Below are positions 28,302 through 39,450 of a DNA stretch of 64,000 bases, in pieces. The stretch spans positions 1 to 64,000 of the forward strand of contig NZ_PKQK01000003.1 in assembly GCF_002968835.1 (NCBI RefSeq), read 5' to 3'. Each line of letters starts with the position of its first letter. Position 1 is the stretch's first letter. The DNA comes from Paenibacillus sp. PCH8. GTDB lineage: Bacteria > Bacillota > Bacilli > Paenibacillales > Paenibacillaceae. The notes beneath the pieces were generated by a model. It worked only from the letters and a program-made list of their open reading frames with translations. It was not told the origin of the DNA and searched no databases. The position numbers and the translations under genes were made by a program.

Positions 28302-29252
28302 GTGAAGGAACATACGTTAGAAACGCCGCATAAACGGCGCTCCACCAGGGTTAAACAGCGCTGGAATATGCAACGGAACTGGACCTTGCATATGATGCTC
28401 ATTCCAGCCGTATTGCTGGCACTGGTGTTTCAGTACATACCGATGGGCGGCATTGTGATTGCTTTTCAGGATTTCAAGCCATACCTGGGATTTTCAGAGT
28501 CTAAATGGGTAGGTTGGGACAATTTTCGATACTTGTTTTTATATCCGGACGTAGGCCAGGTCATCTGGAATACGCTAGTCATTGCATTTTTCAAAATCAT
28601 CGCGGGACTGTTCGCTCCATTCTTGTTTGCCATTTTGCTCAATGAAGTGCGCTTGACGGCATTCAAGAGAGTGAGTCAGACGCTCGTGTATCTGCCGCAT
28701 TTCCTATCATGGGTTATCCTCGGCGGGATTCTGCTTGATATTCTGTCCCCGCAAGGAGGCATGGTGAACCAACTTGTTGTAGCCTTCGGAGGAGAACCGA
28801 TCTTCTTCCTTGGAGATGGTACATGGTTCCGTATAACGCTGATCGTCAGTGACGTATGGAAAGAATTTGGTTTTGGTACGATCGTATTTCTGGCTTCTCT
28901 CTCAGGAATCAATCCTGCGCTTTACGAGGCAGCCGAAGTGGATGGGGCCAACCGGTTTAAACAAACGCTGCACATTACGATTCCAGCATTGTTGCCGATT
29001 ACGATCGTACTGATGACGCTCTCCATCGGCAACATTCTGAACGCCGGTTTTGATCAGGTGTTCAACCTGTACAACCCACTTGTGTACGACAAAGGCGACA
29101 TCATTGACACCTTTGTATATCGACTGGGGATTTTGAACGGGAAGATGAGTTTTGCCACAGCAGTAGGATTGTTCAAATCAGTGGTTGCCACCATTTTGAT
29201 TGTTGTATCGTACAGAATGGCTTACAAACTGGCCAATTATCGAGTTTTCTAG
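28302..29252 (+). CDS. ABC sugar transporter permease, LplB type, beta-glucan locus
   Basis: LplB-type permease of 316 residues with about six membrane helices and an EAA loop, YEAAEVDGANRFKQTL. GTG 28302 is preferred because GGGGGA sits 7 nt upstream; an ATG at 28287 lies inside the region needed for that ribosome site. The N-terminus is strongly basic (KRRSTRVKQRW). It is followed 15 nt later by the LplC partner and then by the wall-anchored laminarinase, giving an import-plus-degradation operon. The matching binding protein is at 22956. Confidence 0.92.
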   Translation: MKEHTLETPHKRRSTRVKQRWNMQRNWTLHMMLIPAVLLALVFQYIPMGGIVIAFQDFKPYLGFSESKWVGWDNFRYLFLYPDVGQVIWNTLVIAFFKIIAGLFAPFLFAILLNEVRLTAFKRVSQTLVYLPHFLSWVILGGILLDILSPQGGMVNQLVVAFGGEPIFFLGDGTWFRITLIVSDVWKEFGFGTIVFLASLSGINPALYEAAEVDGANRFKQTLHITIPALLPITIVLMTLSIGNILNAGFDQVFNLYNPLVYDKGDIIDTFVYRLGILNGKMSFATAVGLFKSVVATILIVVSYRMAYKLANYRVF

Positions 29253-29267
29253 AGAGGAGAAAAGGGC

Positions 29268-30146
29268 TTGTATTATAAAACTAGAGGATACCGCATATTC
29301 AGCATTGCCAACTATACTTTTCTTGGCATTTTATCAATACTCTGCATTTTACCAATTATTCATATATTAGCCGTTTCATTCAGCAGTATGGCGCCAGCAT
29401 CATCAAATCTGGTTACCTTATGGCCCATCGGGTTCACAACCGATGCATATGTGAAAACATTCGGAAATTCAAACTTCATCAACTCCTTGATCGTATCTCT
29501 TAAACGGACTGTAATTGCGACGATCATCGGTATGGTCATCATGCTGATAACCGCATTTCCGTTGTCGAAGGAAGATATCAGTTTCAAAGGCCGCTCGTTG
29601 TATACGTGGTTTTTTGTATTCACCATTCTGTTCAGCGGCGGCTTGATTCCAAGTTACATTCTGATACAGAAGCTTGGTCTGATGAATACGATCTGGGCGC
29701 TTATTCTGCCTGGAGCCTTGTCGGTATGGAACGTCATTCTCATGATGAACTTCTTCCGCGGTCTGCCGAAAGAACTTGAAGAAGCAGCCTATTTGGATGG
29801 AGCAGGTCATATCAAAACATTGATTCTGGTCTACGTTCCACTGTCGCTTCCGGCCATCGCAACCTTGTCTTTATTTACGATGGTGTATCAGTGGAACTCC
29901 TGGTTCGACGGCATGATCTATATGTCTGATATTAAAAATTATCCGCTTGCTTCTCTGCTACAGACCATTATCGTTCAGCAAGATCTCAGCAAGATCAACG
30001 TGGACCCTTCCATGTTGGAGAATATCTCGCAGCGAACTGTACGCGCAGCACAAATTTTTATTGGTGCGCTTCCGATCCTAATGGTATACCCGTTTTTACA
30101 ACGTTTCTTCGTTAAAGGAATCGTTATTGGAGCAGTCAAGGAATAG
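29268..30146 (+). CDS. ABC sugar transporter permease, LplC/YtcP type, beta-glucan locus
   Basis: LplC-type permease of 292 residues, TTG start after GAGAGGAG. About six helices; EAA loop LEEAAYLDGAGHIKTL; C-terminus FFVKGIVIGAVKE, as in the family. The laminarinase starts 47 nt downstream without an intervening terminator, so the genes are probably cotranscribed. Confidence 0.93.
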   Translation: MYYKTRGYRIFSIANYTFLGILSILCILPIIHILAVSFSSMAPASSNLVTLWPIGFTTDAYVKTFGNSNFINSLIVSLKRTVIATIIGMVIMLITAFPLSKEDISFKGRSLYTWFFVFTILFSGGLIPSYILIQKLGLMNTIWALILPGALSVWNVILMMNFFRGLPKELEEAAYLDGAGHIKTLILVYVPLSLPAIATLSLFTMVYQWNSWFDGMIYMSDIKNYPLASLLQTIIVQQDLSKINVDPSMLENISQRTVRAAQIFIGALPILMVYPFLQRFFVKGIVIGAVKE

Positions 30147-30193
30147 GCAAGGCTAGGCAATGCAAGGATAACTGAGCTGAGGGAGGAAGTAAG

Positions 30194-33100
30194 ATGAGAA
30201 GAGGACTGGCATGTATGGTTGCATGGAGTTTAATGGCTTCACTCGTATATCCAGCAACTGCTGGAGCAGAAAGTGCAAAGGGTCAAGCGGAGGTGGGGAA
30301 TGTGCAGGCGAATAGCCTGCACTCCTCTGTTCCCTATAAAGACCTGAACGGGCATTGGTCACAATCCGCAGTTACACGTATGCAAGACTTGAATTTATTG
30401 CAAGGTTATACGGATGGTACATTCAAGCCAAGTCAGGTGATTAGCCGAGCTGAATTTGTCATGATTTTGGATCGGGCCTTTGGCTTCACAGGCGATGCGG
30501 CTCCTGGTTCATATGCGGATATGACCTCAGCGGATTGGTACTATGATGTGATGGTACGTGCGAATGGTTCTGGCATTATCGAAGGAACAGATCGTGAGCA
30601 TCTGTCACCGAAAAAACCTATTACCCGGCAAGATGCAGCTGTTATGGTGGATCGAGCATTTCAACTTTCAGCGGGTACGAACGCAGATAGCGAACGATTG
30701 AAGTTTCGAGATGCAGCTGATATTTCCAGTTATGCAAAGAAAGCGCTTACCTATCTGGTGAACGAAAATATAGTAAAAGGATACCAAGGCCAATTAAATC
30801 CCAAAGCCCCGATTACACGAGCGGAGACGGCAGGGTTATTGTCAGCGATGATTGCAGATGTGAAAAGCGTTCCGGGTACATATGAGTCCCGGGTTGATGG
30901 CAACTTGATCCTTAAATCAACGGATATCACGTTAAAAAATACGGTCGTCAATGGAAACCTGCTGCTGGCTGAAGGCATTGACGAGGGTTCTGTCGTGCTG
31001 CAGGGGGTAACCGTTACAGGCAGTGTCATTATTAAAGGCGGGGGCAGTCATTCCATCCACATTAGCAACTCCAAGCTGAATCGGGTGGTCGTTGACAAAC
31101 GTGGTGAACCCGTCAGAGTTGCCATTACGGAAGGAAGCAGCATTCAAGAAGTGATTGTTATGCAGAAATCCATCTTGGAGATCTCTTCGAATAGCCTGGT
31201 TGATTCGATGACCATTCTCGCGGAGGCGAATCAAACCCGATTGGATACCAAAGGTAAGATTACAAAGTTGAGTGTGGATGCCAATGATGTCGTGATCAAT
31301 GGAGAGAAAGTAAAACAAGGTCTGCGTACATCCATGGTGGGTGAAGCTCAACAACCCGCTACATCACAGCCTGGCGATTCAACGAATGTGGCAAGCACAC
31401 CAACGCCATCTTCTCCAGACGGGCAATCGCCTTCTACACCATCGACACCAAGCAATCCTGCGGGTGAAAAACCGATTCCAGCAACAACGATTCCGCATGA
31501 TCAATGGGAGCTTGTCTGGAATGATGAGTTTAATGGACCTGCGATTGATTCTTCCAAATGGACCGTGCAGGATACGGGGCTGGTTTATAATAATGAAATG
31601 CAGTATTACAGCCCGGATAACACTCGTATTACGAAAGATCAGAATCGAAGTGTGTTGCAGATTGAAGCCAAAAAAGGTCCGAAAAATGGTAAGGATTACA
31701 GCTCAGGCAAATTGATCTCCATGGGGAAAGGCGACTGGACCTACGGTAAGATGGTTGTACGTGCGAAGCTTCCAGTAGAAAAAGGCATGTGGCCAGCCAT
31801 ATGGATGATGCCGACAGATGAAGCGCATTATGGAGGATGGCCGGCCTCTGGAGAGATCGATATTATGGAGCTCATCGGTGGCAAACAAAGCAACAACAAG
31901 GTATATAGTACATTGCATTATGACAGTGTGAAGCCTGACGGTTCCCATGGACATGACCAGGGAAGTCTCATTCTCCCGAAAGGAGAAACGTTTGCTGACG
32001 ATTATCATGATTTCCAAGTGGAGTGGCTGCCTGGCATGATTCGCTTCTATGTGGATGGAAAGTTGCATCATGAAGTGACTAACTGGCAAACGAAGGCTAC
32101 GGGCCAACCGGAGTATTACACATTCCCTGCACCATTCGATCGTCCATTCTATCTCATTCTGAATTTGGCAGTTGGCGGAGATTGGCCGGGTTCACCTGAG
32201 AGCGAGTTCACTTCCGAAAAGATGAACGTTGATTTTGTGCGTGTGTATTCGTATAAGAATCTAAGCACATGGCCTGATGTGACAACGAATCCGATAGAGC
32301 CAGTACAGCAGCGCGAACCACAAGCCGATGGTAATCAACTCTACAATGATGATTTTTCGGAAGGTTCTGGAGACAATGGGGTTCCTCTTCAGTGGAAATT
32401 CATTACGAATGCAGACGGAGCGGGCAGTGTCAAAGTTATAGAGGATGATCAGAAAGGGAAAGCAGCACAAGTTACCATTGATGCATCGGGGACTGAAAAC
32501 TATTCGGTTCAACTCACTCAGATGCCCATGTACATCAAGAAAAACAAAAAGTACAAAATACAGTTTGATGCGAAGGCATCTGCTGACCGTACAATCCTAT
32601 CCAAAGTGAACCAATTCGAAAAAAGCTGGACCAATTACTCTGGTGAGCAATCCTTTGCACTCACGACAGATTGGAAATCCTATGAATATACCTTCAATAT
32701 GCGGGATGGCTCCGATAATAATGCCAGATTCGAATTTAATCTGGGGCTGGATGATACAACCGTTTGGTTTGCCAATGTCCGCCTGATCGAGATGGGTGAG
32801 GCTGACGCGGTGACTGTAGAACGAAACACGCTGCCTGATGGCAATTTCATCTACAATGGTACATTTGATCAAGGCAAGGATCGCCTTGGTTTCTGGTCCA
32901 GTAGCGTTCACGAGAATGCTGGAGCCAAGATCAGCGTGAATAACTTTTCGAAGTTCCCGATTATGGAGCGTCAACTGGTCGTTGATGTTACACAAACCAA
33001 TGGTGAGCCTGAGCAGGTTTCAGTGAACCAACCGGGTTTGAAGCTGGAAGCGAATACAACGTATGGCTTCTCCTTTGAAGCCAAGGCAGATACACCGCGA

Positions 33101-34651
33101 AACATGGATATTGATCTTGTCAGCAATGACGGACATTCCGTACAGGTTCATCAAGGGCAGAACCTTCCCTTGGGCCAAGAAATGAAAACGTATACTGGCG
33201 AGATCAACGTGGGTGATGGGGCATCCATTGCCAATTCCGAGCTTAGACTGTTATTCGGCAGCTCCAACGGTAAGGTATATGTGGACAATGTTCGTCTGAC
33301 CAAACGAGGAAAACCTCTATCGGTGAATGGTTATGCTCATGTGCCAGCAACCGAAGCCTGGATGATGCAAGGATTGCAGTTGGAGAACTCTGAAGAAGGA
33401 GGTAAACATGTCAGTTACATGGATCAGGGAGATCTGCTGCAATATAAAATCGATGTGGCTCACGACGGGAGATATGTTCTGTCTGCCCGGATGGCCAGTG
33501 GAAAAAGCGATTCGAGCGTTCGTTTCAGCATCAAAGACGAACAAGGTACAACCGTTGCACAATCTGACCTGAGTCTCGGAGACACGGGTGGATGGCAGGT
33601 ATACAAAACGGTCTATTTCCCAGCAGTTACTCTGACAGCAGGCAAATCATATTTTGTGAATTTTGAAGGAGAGAACTATAATACGCGCTGGATGGATATT
33701 TCACAAAGCAAAGTTCAAAATGGTGAACTTACAGCTGATCTGAATCATTGGGAGCTGAGTCCTAATCATCTGGCAGCTTCACATGGTGAGGACAAAGGTC
33801 TAACGATTACCCTGCCCGGTACGAGTGAACATTGGTGGGATGCGCTGATGCAACAAGGTCAGATCGAACTCGGCGCAAATACAACGTACCGACTTACCTT
33901 TGAAGCATCGGCATCCATTCCCAAATCTATGCAAGCTGTTCTTTCAAAGAATGAAGGGGACTTTGTGAAGTATTTGGAAGAAAAAGTGGACTTAACTGCG
34001 GCTACTAAATCGTATGCTTATACATTCACTATGGGAGATACTACGGATTCGGCGGCCATGCTTGCATTTGGATTAGGTTATCCGTTAGCCACAGGTGAAC
34101 ATGCGATTTCCATCAATAACGTGCAGTTATATGAAGTTAATCCCAATGCAGATCAAGGAGGGCAACCGGCTCATGTTAATCTTATTCCTAATGGGGACTT
34201 CTCCAAAGGTAATGAGAGTTGGTTTACTCACGCGGATGGTAATGCGGCAGACCTTGAGATTCATGTCAGTCATCAACAGCTTCAAGCCAAGATTGGAAAT
34301 GTAGGTCAGAATCCATGGGATCGTCAAGTGATCAATGAAGGATTCGGCATCCAACAGGGTTTCAAATACAAGCTGACGTTTAAAGCCAAAGCTGAGAAGC
34401 CTAGAAAATTGGGGTTGGGTATTGGATGGGTCGATGCAGAATCCAATTATGAATGGCATGGTTTCTTCGGACAGAGGGTGGGTCTGACCAGCGAAGAACA
34501 AGAGTTCACCTTCACATTTGATGCAACAGAAGGAAGCTATCCCAATACTCGAATTTCATTCGATCTGGGTAACATTGACGGTGTAGAAGACGGCAATACA
34601 ACCGTCTCATTGTCCGATGTCAGCCTGATTAATATGGGTCCTGCTCAATAG
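30194..34651 (+). CDS. Cell-wall-anchored laminarinase: SLH x3 - CBM54-like - GH16 - multiple CBM
   Basis: A 1485-residue secreted endo-1,3-beta-glucanase held on the cell surface. Signal peptide about 1-26 (ending AGA). Three SLH repeats follow (about 46-98, 106-158, 170-220; e.g. DLNGHWSQSAVTRM and ITRAEFVMILDRAF), which bind pyruvylated wall polymer. Residues about 225-380 have short beta-solenoid-like repeats resembling CBM54 of Clostridium thermocellum Lic16A. A Pro/Ser/Thr linker (about 385-432) leads to the GH16 domain (about 433-695) with Glu554, Asp556 and Glu559 in GEIDIME. At least four CBM4/9-type beta-sandwiches (starting near 714, 880, 1177 and 1330) and one CBM6-like segment (about 1037-1175) fill the C-terminus. 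The order recalls Lic16A. It is the last gene of the permease operon. Confidence 0.93.
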   Translation: MRRGLACMVAWSLMASLVYPATAGAESAKGQAEVGNVQANSLHSSVPYKDLNGHWSQSAVTRMQDLNLLQGYTDGTFKPSQVISRAEFVMILDRAFGFTGDAAPGSYADMTSADWYYDVMVRANGSGIIEGTDREHLSPKKPITRQDAAVMVDRAFQLSAGTNADSERLKFRDAADISSYAKKALTYLVNENIVKGYQGQLNPKAPITRAETAGLLSAMIADVKSVPGTYESRVDGNLILKSTDITLKNTVVNGNLLLAEGIDEGSVVLQGVTVTGSVIIKGGGSHSIHISNSKLNRVVVDKRGEPVRVAITEGSSIQEVIVMQKSILEISSNSLVDSMTILAEANQTRLDTKGKITKLSVDANDVVINGEKVKQGLRTSMVGEAQQPATSQPGDSTNVASTPTPSSPDGQSPSTPSTPSNPAGEKPIPATTIPHDQWELVWNDEFNGPAIDSSKWTVQDTGLVYNNEMQYYSPDNTRITKDQNRSVLQIEAKKGPKNGKDYSSGKLISMGKGDWTYGKMVVRAKLPVEKGMWPAIWMMPTDEAHYGGWPASGEIDIMELIGGKQSNNKVYSTLHYDSVKPDGSHGHDQGSLILPKGETFADDYHDFQVEWLPGMIRFYVDGKLHHEVTNWQTKATGQPEYYTFPAPFDRPFYLILNLAVGGDWPGSPESEFTSEKMNVDFVRVYSYKNLSTWPDVTTNPIEPVQQREPQADGNQLYNDDFSEGSGDNGVPLQWKFITNADGAGSVKVIEDDQKGKAAQVTIDASGTENYSVQLTQMPMYIKKNKKYKIQFDAKASADRTILSKVNQFEKSWTNYSGEQSFALTTDWKSYEYTFNMRDGSDNNARFEFNLGLDDTTVWFANVRLIEMGEADAVTVERNTLPDGNFIYNGTFDQGKDRLGFWSSSVHENAGAKISVNNFSKFPIMERQLVVDVTQTNGEPEQVSVNQPGLKLEANTTYGFSFEAKADTPRNMDIDLVSNDGHSVQVHQGQNLPLGQEMKTYTGEINVGDGASIANSELRLLFGSSNGKVYVDNVRLTKRGKPLSVNGYAHVPATEAWMMQGLQLENSEEGGKHVSYMDQGDLLQYKIDVAHDGRYVLSARMASGKSDSSVRFSIKDEQGTTVAQSDLSLGDTGGWQVYKTVYFPAVTLTAGKSYFVNFEGENYNTRWMDISQSKVQNGELTADLNHWELSPNHLAASHGEDKGLTITLPGTSEHWWDALMQQGQIELGANTTYRLTFEASASIPKSMQAVLSKNEGDFVKYLEEKVDLTAATKSYAYTFTMGDTTDSAAMLAFGLGYPLATGEHAISINNVQLYEVNPNADQGGQPAHVNLIPNGDFSKGNESWFTHADGNAADLEIHVSHQQLQAKIGNVGQNPWDRQVINEGFGIQQGFKYKLTFKAKAEKPRKLGLGIGWVDAESNYEWHGFFGQRVGLTSEEQEFTFTFDATEGSYPNTRISFDLGNIDGVEDGNTTVSLSDVSLINMGPAQ

Positions 34652-34693
34652 TCTTTGTTCACATTATCTGAAAAAATCTTTTACAGATTCTAT

Positions 34694-34722
34694 TTGACAC
34701 CGATTACATTGTGGTATACAAT
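34694..34722 (+). promoter_or_regulatory. Sigma-A promoter of the beta-glucoside PTS operon
   Basis: TTGACA (34694-34699), 17-nt spacer, TACAAT (34717-34722). The transcript would begin just upstream of the first antiterminator target. Confidence 0.85.
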
Positions 34723-34734
34723 ACAGCTAAATAA

Positions 34735-34765
34735 GGAGTGTCACTGATTCGATCAGGCACCACCA
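34735..34765 (+). promoter_or_regulatory. Ribonucleic antiterminator (RAT) 1, upstream of the antiterminator gene
   Basis: GGAGTGTCACTGATTC then GATCAGGCACCACCA forms the short bulged hairpin bound by BglG/LicT proteins. Its 3' half overlaps the 5' arm of a terminator (34757 on), so only one structure can form. A near-identical element occurs at 35719. Confidence 0.88.
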
Positions 34766-34820
34766 CAGTCTGGAATTCGCAAGTTCATTACTTGCGTTTG
34801 TAGACTTGGTGGTGCTTTCT
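34757..34820 (+). terminator. Conditional terminator 1 (overlaps RAT 1)
   Basis: GCACCACCA (34757-34765) pairs with TGGTGGTGC (34807-34815), with inner stems AGTCT/AGACT and CGCAAG/CTTGCG, then TTTCT. It is in competition with RAT 1 and stops transcription when the antiterminator is inactive. Confidence 0.85.
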
Positions 34821-34841
34821 GTCTATAGGGGGTGAGAGAAC

Positions 34842-35690
34842 ATGAAATTCAAAAAATCGCTCAATAACAACATTGCCCTTGCGGAAGATACAGATGGATG
34901 TGAAGTCATTGTTATTGGTACGGGAGTAGGTTTCAAAAAGGTCAAGGGACAAACCATTGATCGAGAACATATCCAAAAAACGTTTAGAATTGGTGCAAAT
35001 GATAAGTATCAGCGGATGGAGCAATTTTTCAACGATATTCCGCTGCAAGTCATAGATATAACGGATCAGATTATTGAGACAGGTCAAAAAAGGATTGGGA
35101 AAAAGCTTCATGATTCAATCTTGTTGACCTTGGCAGATCATATTCATTTTGCACTGGAACGCCTGAAAACGGGTATGGATATCCAGAATCCTCTTCATTG
35201 GGACATTCGTCATTTGTATCCGGTGGAGTATGGTGCTGGCGAACAAGCGGTGAATCTGATCAACGAGGCTTTCCATGTGAGCTTGTCCCATAGTGAAGCA
35301 AGTTCCATCGCACTTCACTTCGTGAATGCACAGTTCGATTCAGGTAGCATGAACCAAACGATCAAAATCACTAAAATGATTAATGATATTCTGGAGATCA
35401 TGTCTCATCATTTCGAGATTGCGCCAGATCAGGAATCGGTGAACTATTCCAGATTCGTCACGCATTTACGCTACTTCATCGTGCGTCAACTGAACCGGGA
35501 AGTGCTCTCGTTCAAGGATCAGCATTTCTTGTACGACGTGTTGTCGGAACGCTATCCTTCCAGCTGCCAATGTGCTCAAAAAATAAAGGAATTTATGGAA
35601 CACCAGTATAAGTTCATCATTACTCCTGACGAGATGGTTTACCTAATGATTCACATCGAGAGAGTGACGACGCATCCTGATGCGGACTGA
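34842..35690 (+). CDS. licT: BglG/LicT-family transcription antiterminator
   Basis: RNA-binding antiterminator of 282 residues: CAT RNA-binding domain (about 1-56), PRD1 (about 65-170) and PRD2 (about 171-280). Family positions in PRD1 are visible (LLTLADHIHFALERL and WDIRHLYPVEY), as is PRD2 (YSRFVTHLRYFIVRQL and MVYLMIHIERV), with the His residues used for PTS phosphorylation. When sugar is scarce the PTS component phosphorylates PRD1 and blocks it; with sugar it binds RAT 1 and RAT 2. RATs lie before this gene and before the transporter gene, so it autoregulates. GGGGGTGAGAGAAC precedes the ATG. Confidence 0.95.
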   Translation: MKFKKSLNNNIALAEDTDGCEVIVIGTGVGFKKVKGQTIDREHIQKTFRIGANDKYQRMEQFFNDIPLQVIDITDQIIETGQKRIGKKLHDSILLTLADHIHFALERLKTGMDIQNPLHWDIRHLYPVEYGAGEQAVNLINEAFHVSLSHSEASSIALHFVNAQFDSGSMNQTIKITKMINDILEIMSHHFEIAPDQESVNYSRFVTHLRYFIVRQLNREVLSFKDQHFLYDVLSERYPSSCQCAQKIKEFMEHQYKFIITPDEMVYLMIHIERVTTHPDAD

Positions 35691-35718
35691 ACATCACGTT
35701 TGAATAAGATTTGAATAT

Positions 35719-35749
35719 GGAGTGTTACTGATTCGATCAGGCACCACCA
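35719..35749 (+). promoter_or_regulatory. Ribonucleic antiterminator (RAT) 2, upstream of the PTS gene
   Basis: GGAGTGTTACTGATTC then GATCAGGCACCACCA differs from RAT 1 by a single base (T for C). It overlaps the 5' arm of the following terminator. Confidence 0.9.
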
Positions 35750-35802
35750 AATGTTACCGATTCTGCACCTGCGGCAGAAAGGTATAACATTTGGTTTTTT
35801 TT
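35746..35802 (+). terminator. Conditional terminator 2 (overlaps RAT 2)
   Basis: ACCAAATGTTA (35746-35756) pairs with TAACATTTGGT (35785-35795), followed by a run of eight T. It is a strong terminator that must be relieved for transporter expression. Confidence 0.9.
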
Positions 35803-35828
35803 CGCCAAAAATGGAGGAGGAACTCAGC

Positions 35829-37751
35829 ATGAACCACAGAGAGTTGTCCAAGGAAATCATTCAATTGACGGGTGGAGAAGAGAACATCAGCCAGGCGTGG
35901 CACTGTATCACAAGGCTTCGCTTCAATGTTAATGATGAGAAAAAGGTTCAACTGGAACAAATTAAAAACTTAAATGGCGTTCTGGGTGCCCAGTTTCAGA
36001 ACGATCAATTCCAGGTTGTGATCGGGAATCATGTCGCTGCGGTATATGAGGAATTGGAGGGACAACTGAAGCAGGGCGACGCTACCGAACAAGACAAACA
36101 GGCTCCACGCTCCAGAGGCATCAACGCCGTTTTGGATACCATCTCGGGCATATTTACACCGATTCTGCCCGCTATTGTGGGCACGGGTATGCTCAAAGGG
36201 ATTCTGGCACTGCTAGTGACCTTGGGGCTGTTGCACGAAACCAGTGGCGAATATCAGATTTTGTCCTCCATCGGAAACGCTGCTTTTTATTTCTTGCCTT
36301 TCCTGTTAGCCGTATCGTCCGCTCGCAAATTCAAGGTGAATGAGTATATTGCTCTGACGCTTGCAGGCACGATGTTATATCCAACGATCCTGGATGCATA
36401 CAATGCCCAACATCTTGAACCGATTCGTTTCCTATCGCTTCCGGTTTCGATTGTGAATTACACACAGTCTGTCATTCCGATTATTCTGGGTGTGTGGTTA
36501 CTGAGCTACGTATATCGCTGGGTGGATAAGGTTATTCCAGGCCCGGTTAAAGTTATTTTCACATCGATGATCGTGCTTGTGATTACGGTTCCGATTCTGC
36601 TGATTGCCATCGGACCGCTCGGCACTTACATCGGGATTTACTTGGAAATGGGTACCTCATGGCTCTTTGCCCATTCCGGGCCTCTGACCGGCATTATCCT
36701 TGGTGGCCTGATGCCAATCATCGTTATGACGGGTATGCACTATGCTTTCTTCCCGGGAACGCTGCAAAATTTGAGCAAACTTGGATATGACGTTCTTTTA
36801 TTACCTATTAATTTGGTCACGAACATGGGCCAGGTAGGTGCTGTGCTGGCTGTATTCCTCAAAACGAAAAACCCAAAAATGAAGTCGCTTGCTCTGTCGA
36901 GTGGAATTTCCGCTTTCCTGGGCATTACGGAACCTGCATTGTACGGGGTAAGTCTAAAGTTGAAAAAACCATTCTACGCATCACTTGTTGGAGGGGCCGC
37001 AGGTGGGGGATTCATTACAGCTGTCGGTCTGAAAAGTTTCGGCTTTGCTGTACCTGGCATACTGTCACTGCCCTTATATATTGACCCGAATGGAGGGATG
37101 TCGAACTTCTGGTATGCGTTGATCGGGATCTCCATCAGTTTTACCGTTTCGTTAGTCTTAACCTTGATGCTGAAATGGGATGATTCGGAGCCACAGCCAT
37201 CTGCCAAACCGGGTTCTCCGCCAATGGAATTGGAGCCTGAATCCTTGTCTGTGGAGAACGAATTGCCCACTACGGTTCATTCCATTGAAGAGAAGAAAGG
37301 CGAAGTGAAGAGTCCGCTTACAGGAGAACTTGTACTACTAGCGGAGCTACCAGACAAAACATTCGCGGATGAGTTGACAGGCAAAGGCATTGCCATCCGA
37401 CCGACAGAAGGCAAAGTGACTGCGCCTTTTGACGGAACAGTCACGATGGTGGCCAAAAGTAAACATGCCATAATGCTTCACTCCACGGATGGCATTGACA
37501 TCCTCATCCACGTCGGACTAAATACCGTCTCGCTCAAAGGAGAGTTCTTTGATGTCAAAGTAGAAACGGGACAAGAAGTCCGCTTGGGCGATCCACTTGT
37601 TGAATTCGATCTGGAGAGCATCAAAGCTGCGGGACTGGACATCGTTTCACCCATCATTGTGACGAATACGCCGGATTATCTGGATGTTGTACCCGTACAT
37701 GTGAAGGGGGTGATTTCAATGAATGAATTGCTTCTTCTCACTGTTCGCTAA
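35829..37751 (+). CDS. bglP: PTS beta-glucoside-specific transporter, EIIBCA
   Basis: Membrane transporter that imports and phosphorylates beta-glucosides, 640 residues. EIIB (about 1-90) has the phospho-Cys, Cys26, in WHCITRLRF. EIIC (about 100-460) has about ten membrane segments, with GITEPALYGV-type motifs. EIIA of the glucose family (about 490-635) has the phospho-His, His561, in LIHVGLNTV. Domain order B-C-A is that of BglP/BglF. ATG 35829 is preferred because GGAGGAGG precedes it; the open frame extends upstream through the terminator, which is not translated. The phospho-glucosidase gene follows 75 nt later. Confidence 0.95.
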   Translation: MNHRELSKEIIQLTGGEENISQAWHCITRLRFNVNDEKKVQLEQIKNLNGVLGAQFQNDQFQVVIGNHVAAVYEELEGQLKQGDATEQDKQAPRSRGINAVLDTISGIFTPILPAIVGTGMLKGILALLVTLGLLHETSGEYQILSSIGNAAFYFLPFLLAVSSARKFKVNEYIALTLAGTMLYPTILDAYNAQHLEPIRFLSLPVSIVNYTQSVIPIILGVWLLSYVYRWVDKVIPGPVKVIFTSMIVLVITVPILLIAIGPLGTYIGIYLEMGTSWLFAHSGPLTGIILGGLMPIIVMTGMHYAFFPGTLQNLSKLGYDVLLLPINLVTNMGQVGAVLAVFLKTKNPKMKSLALSSGISAFLGITEPALYGVSLKLKKPFYASLVGGAAGGGFITAVGLKSFGFAVPGILSLPLYIDPNGGMSNFWYALIGISISFTVSLVLTLMLKWDDSEPQPSAKPGSPPMELEPESLSVENELPTTVHSIEEKKGEVKSPLTGELVLLAELPDKTFADELTGKGIAIRPTEGKVTAPFDGTVTMVAKSKHAIMLHSTDGIDILIHVGLNTVSLKGEFFDVKVETGQEVRLGDPLVEFDLESIKAAGLDIVSPIIVTNTPDYLDVVPVHVKGVISMNELLLLTVR

Positions 37752-39296
<1,545 letters not shown>

Positions 39297-39324
39297 TTAT
39301 GGAAACAAGATAAGCATATACATG

Positions 39325-39349
39325 AAAAGCCGCCAATTGGCGGCTTTTT
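39325..39349 (+). terminator. Terminator of the PTS operon
   Basis: AAAGCCGCC-AATT-GGCGGCTTT followed by T; perfect stem. Confidence 0.92.
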
Positions 39350-39450
39350 GGGTTTAGAGTTCATTCATTATTACAGAAGTAACAGTTTGAAAGAAGCAAT
39401 CGTAAGAACCTCTTTTTATTCAAAGTTGTTGTTTCGCTGGCTGAGATTAC

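Noticed and set aside
35751..35828. Upstream extension of the PTS transporter frame
   Set aside because: It would translate the terminator and its T-run; GGAGGAGG and the EIIB N-terminus place the start at 35829.
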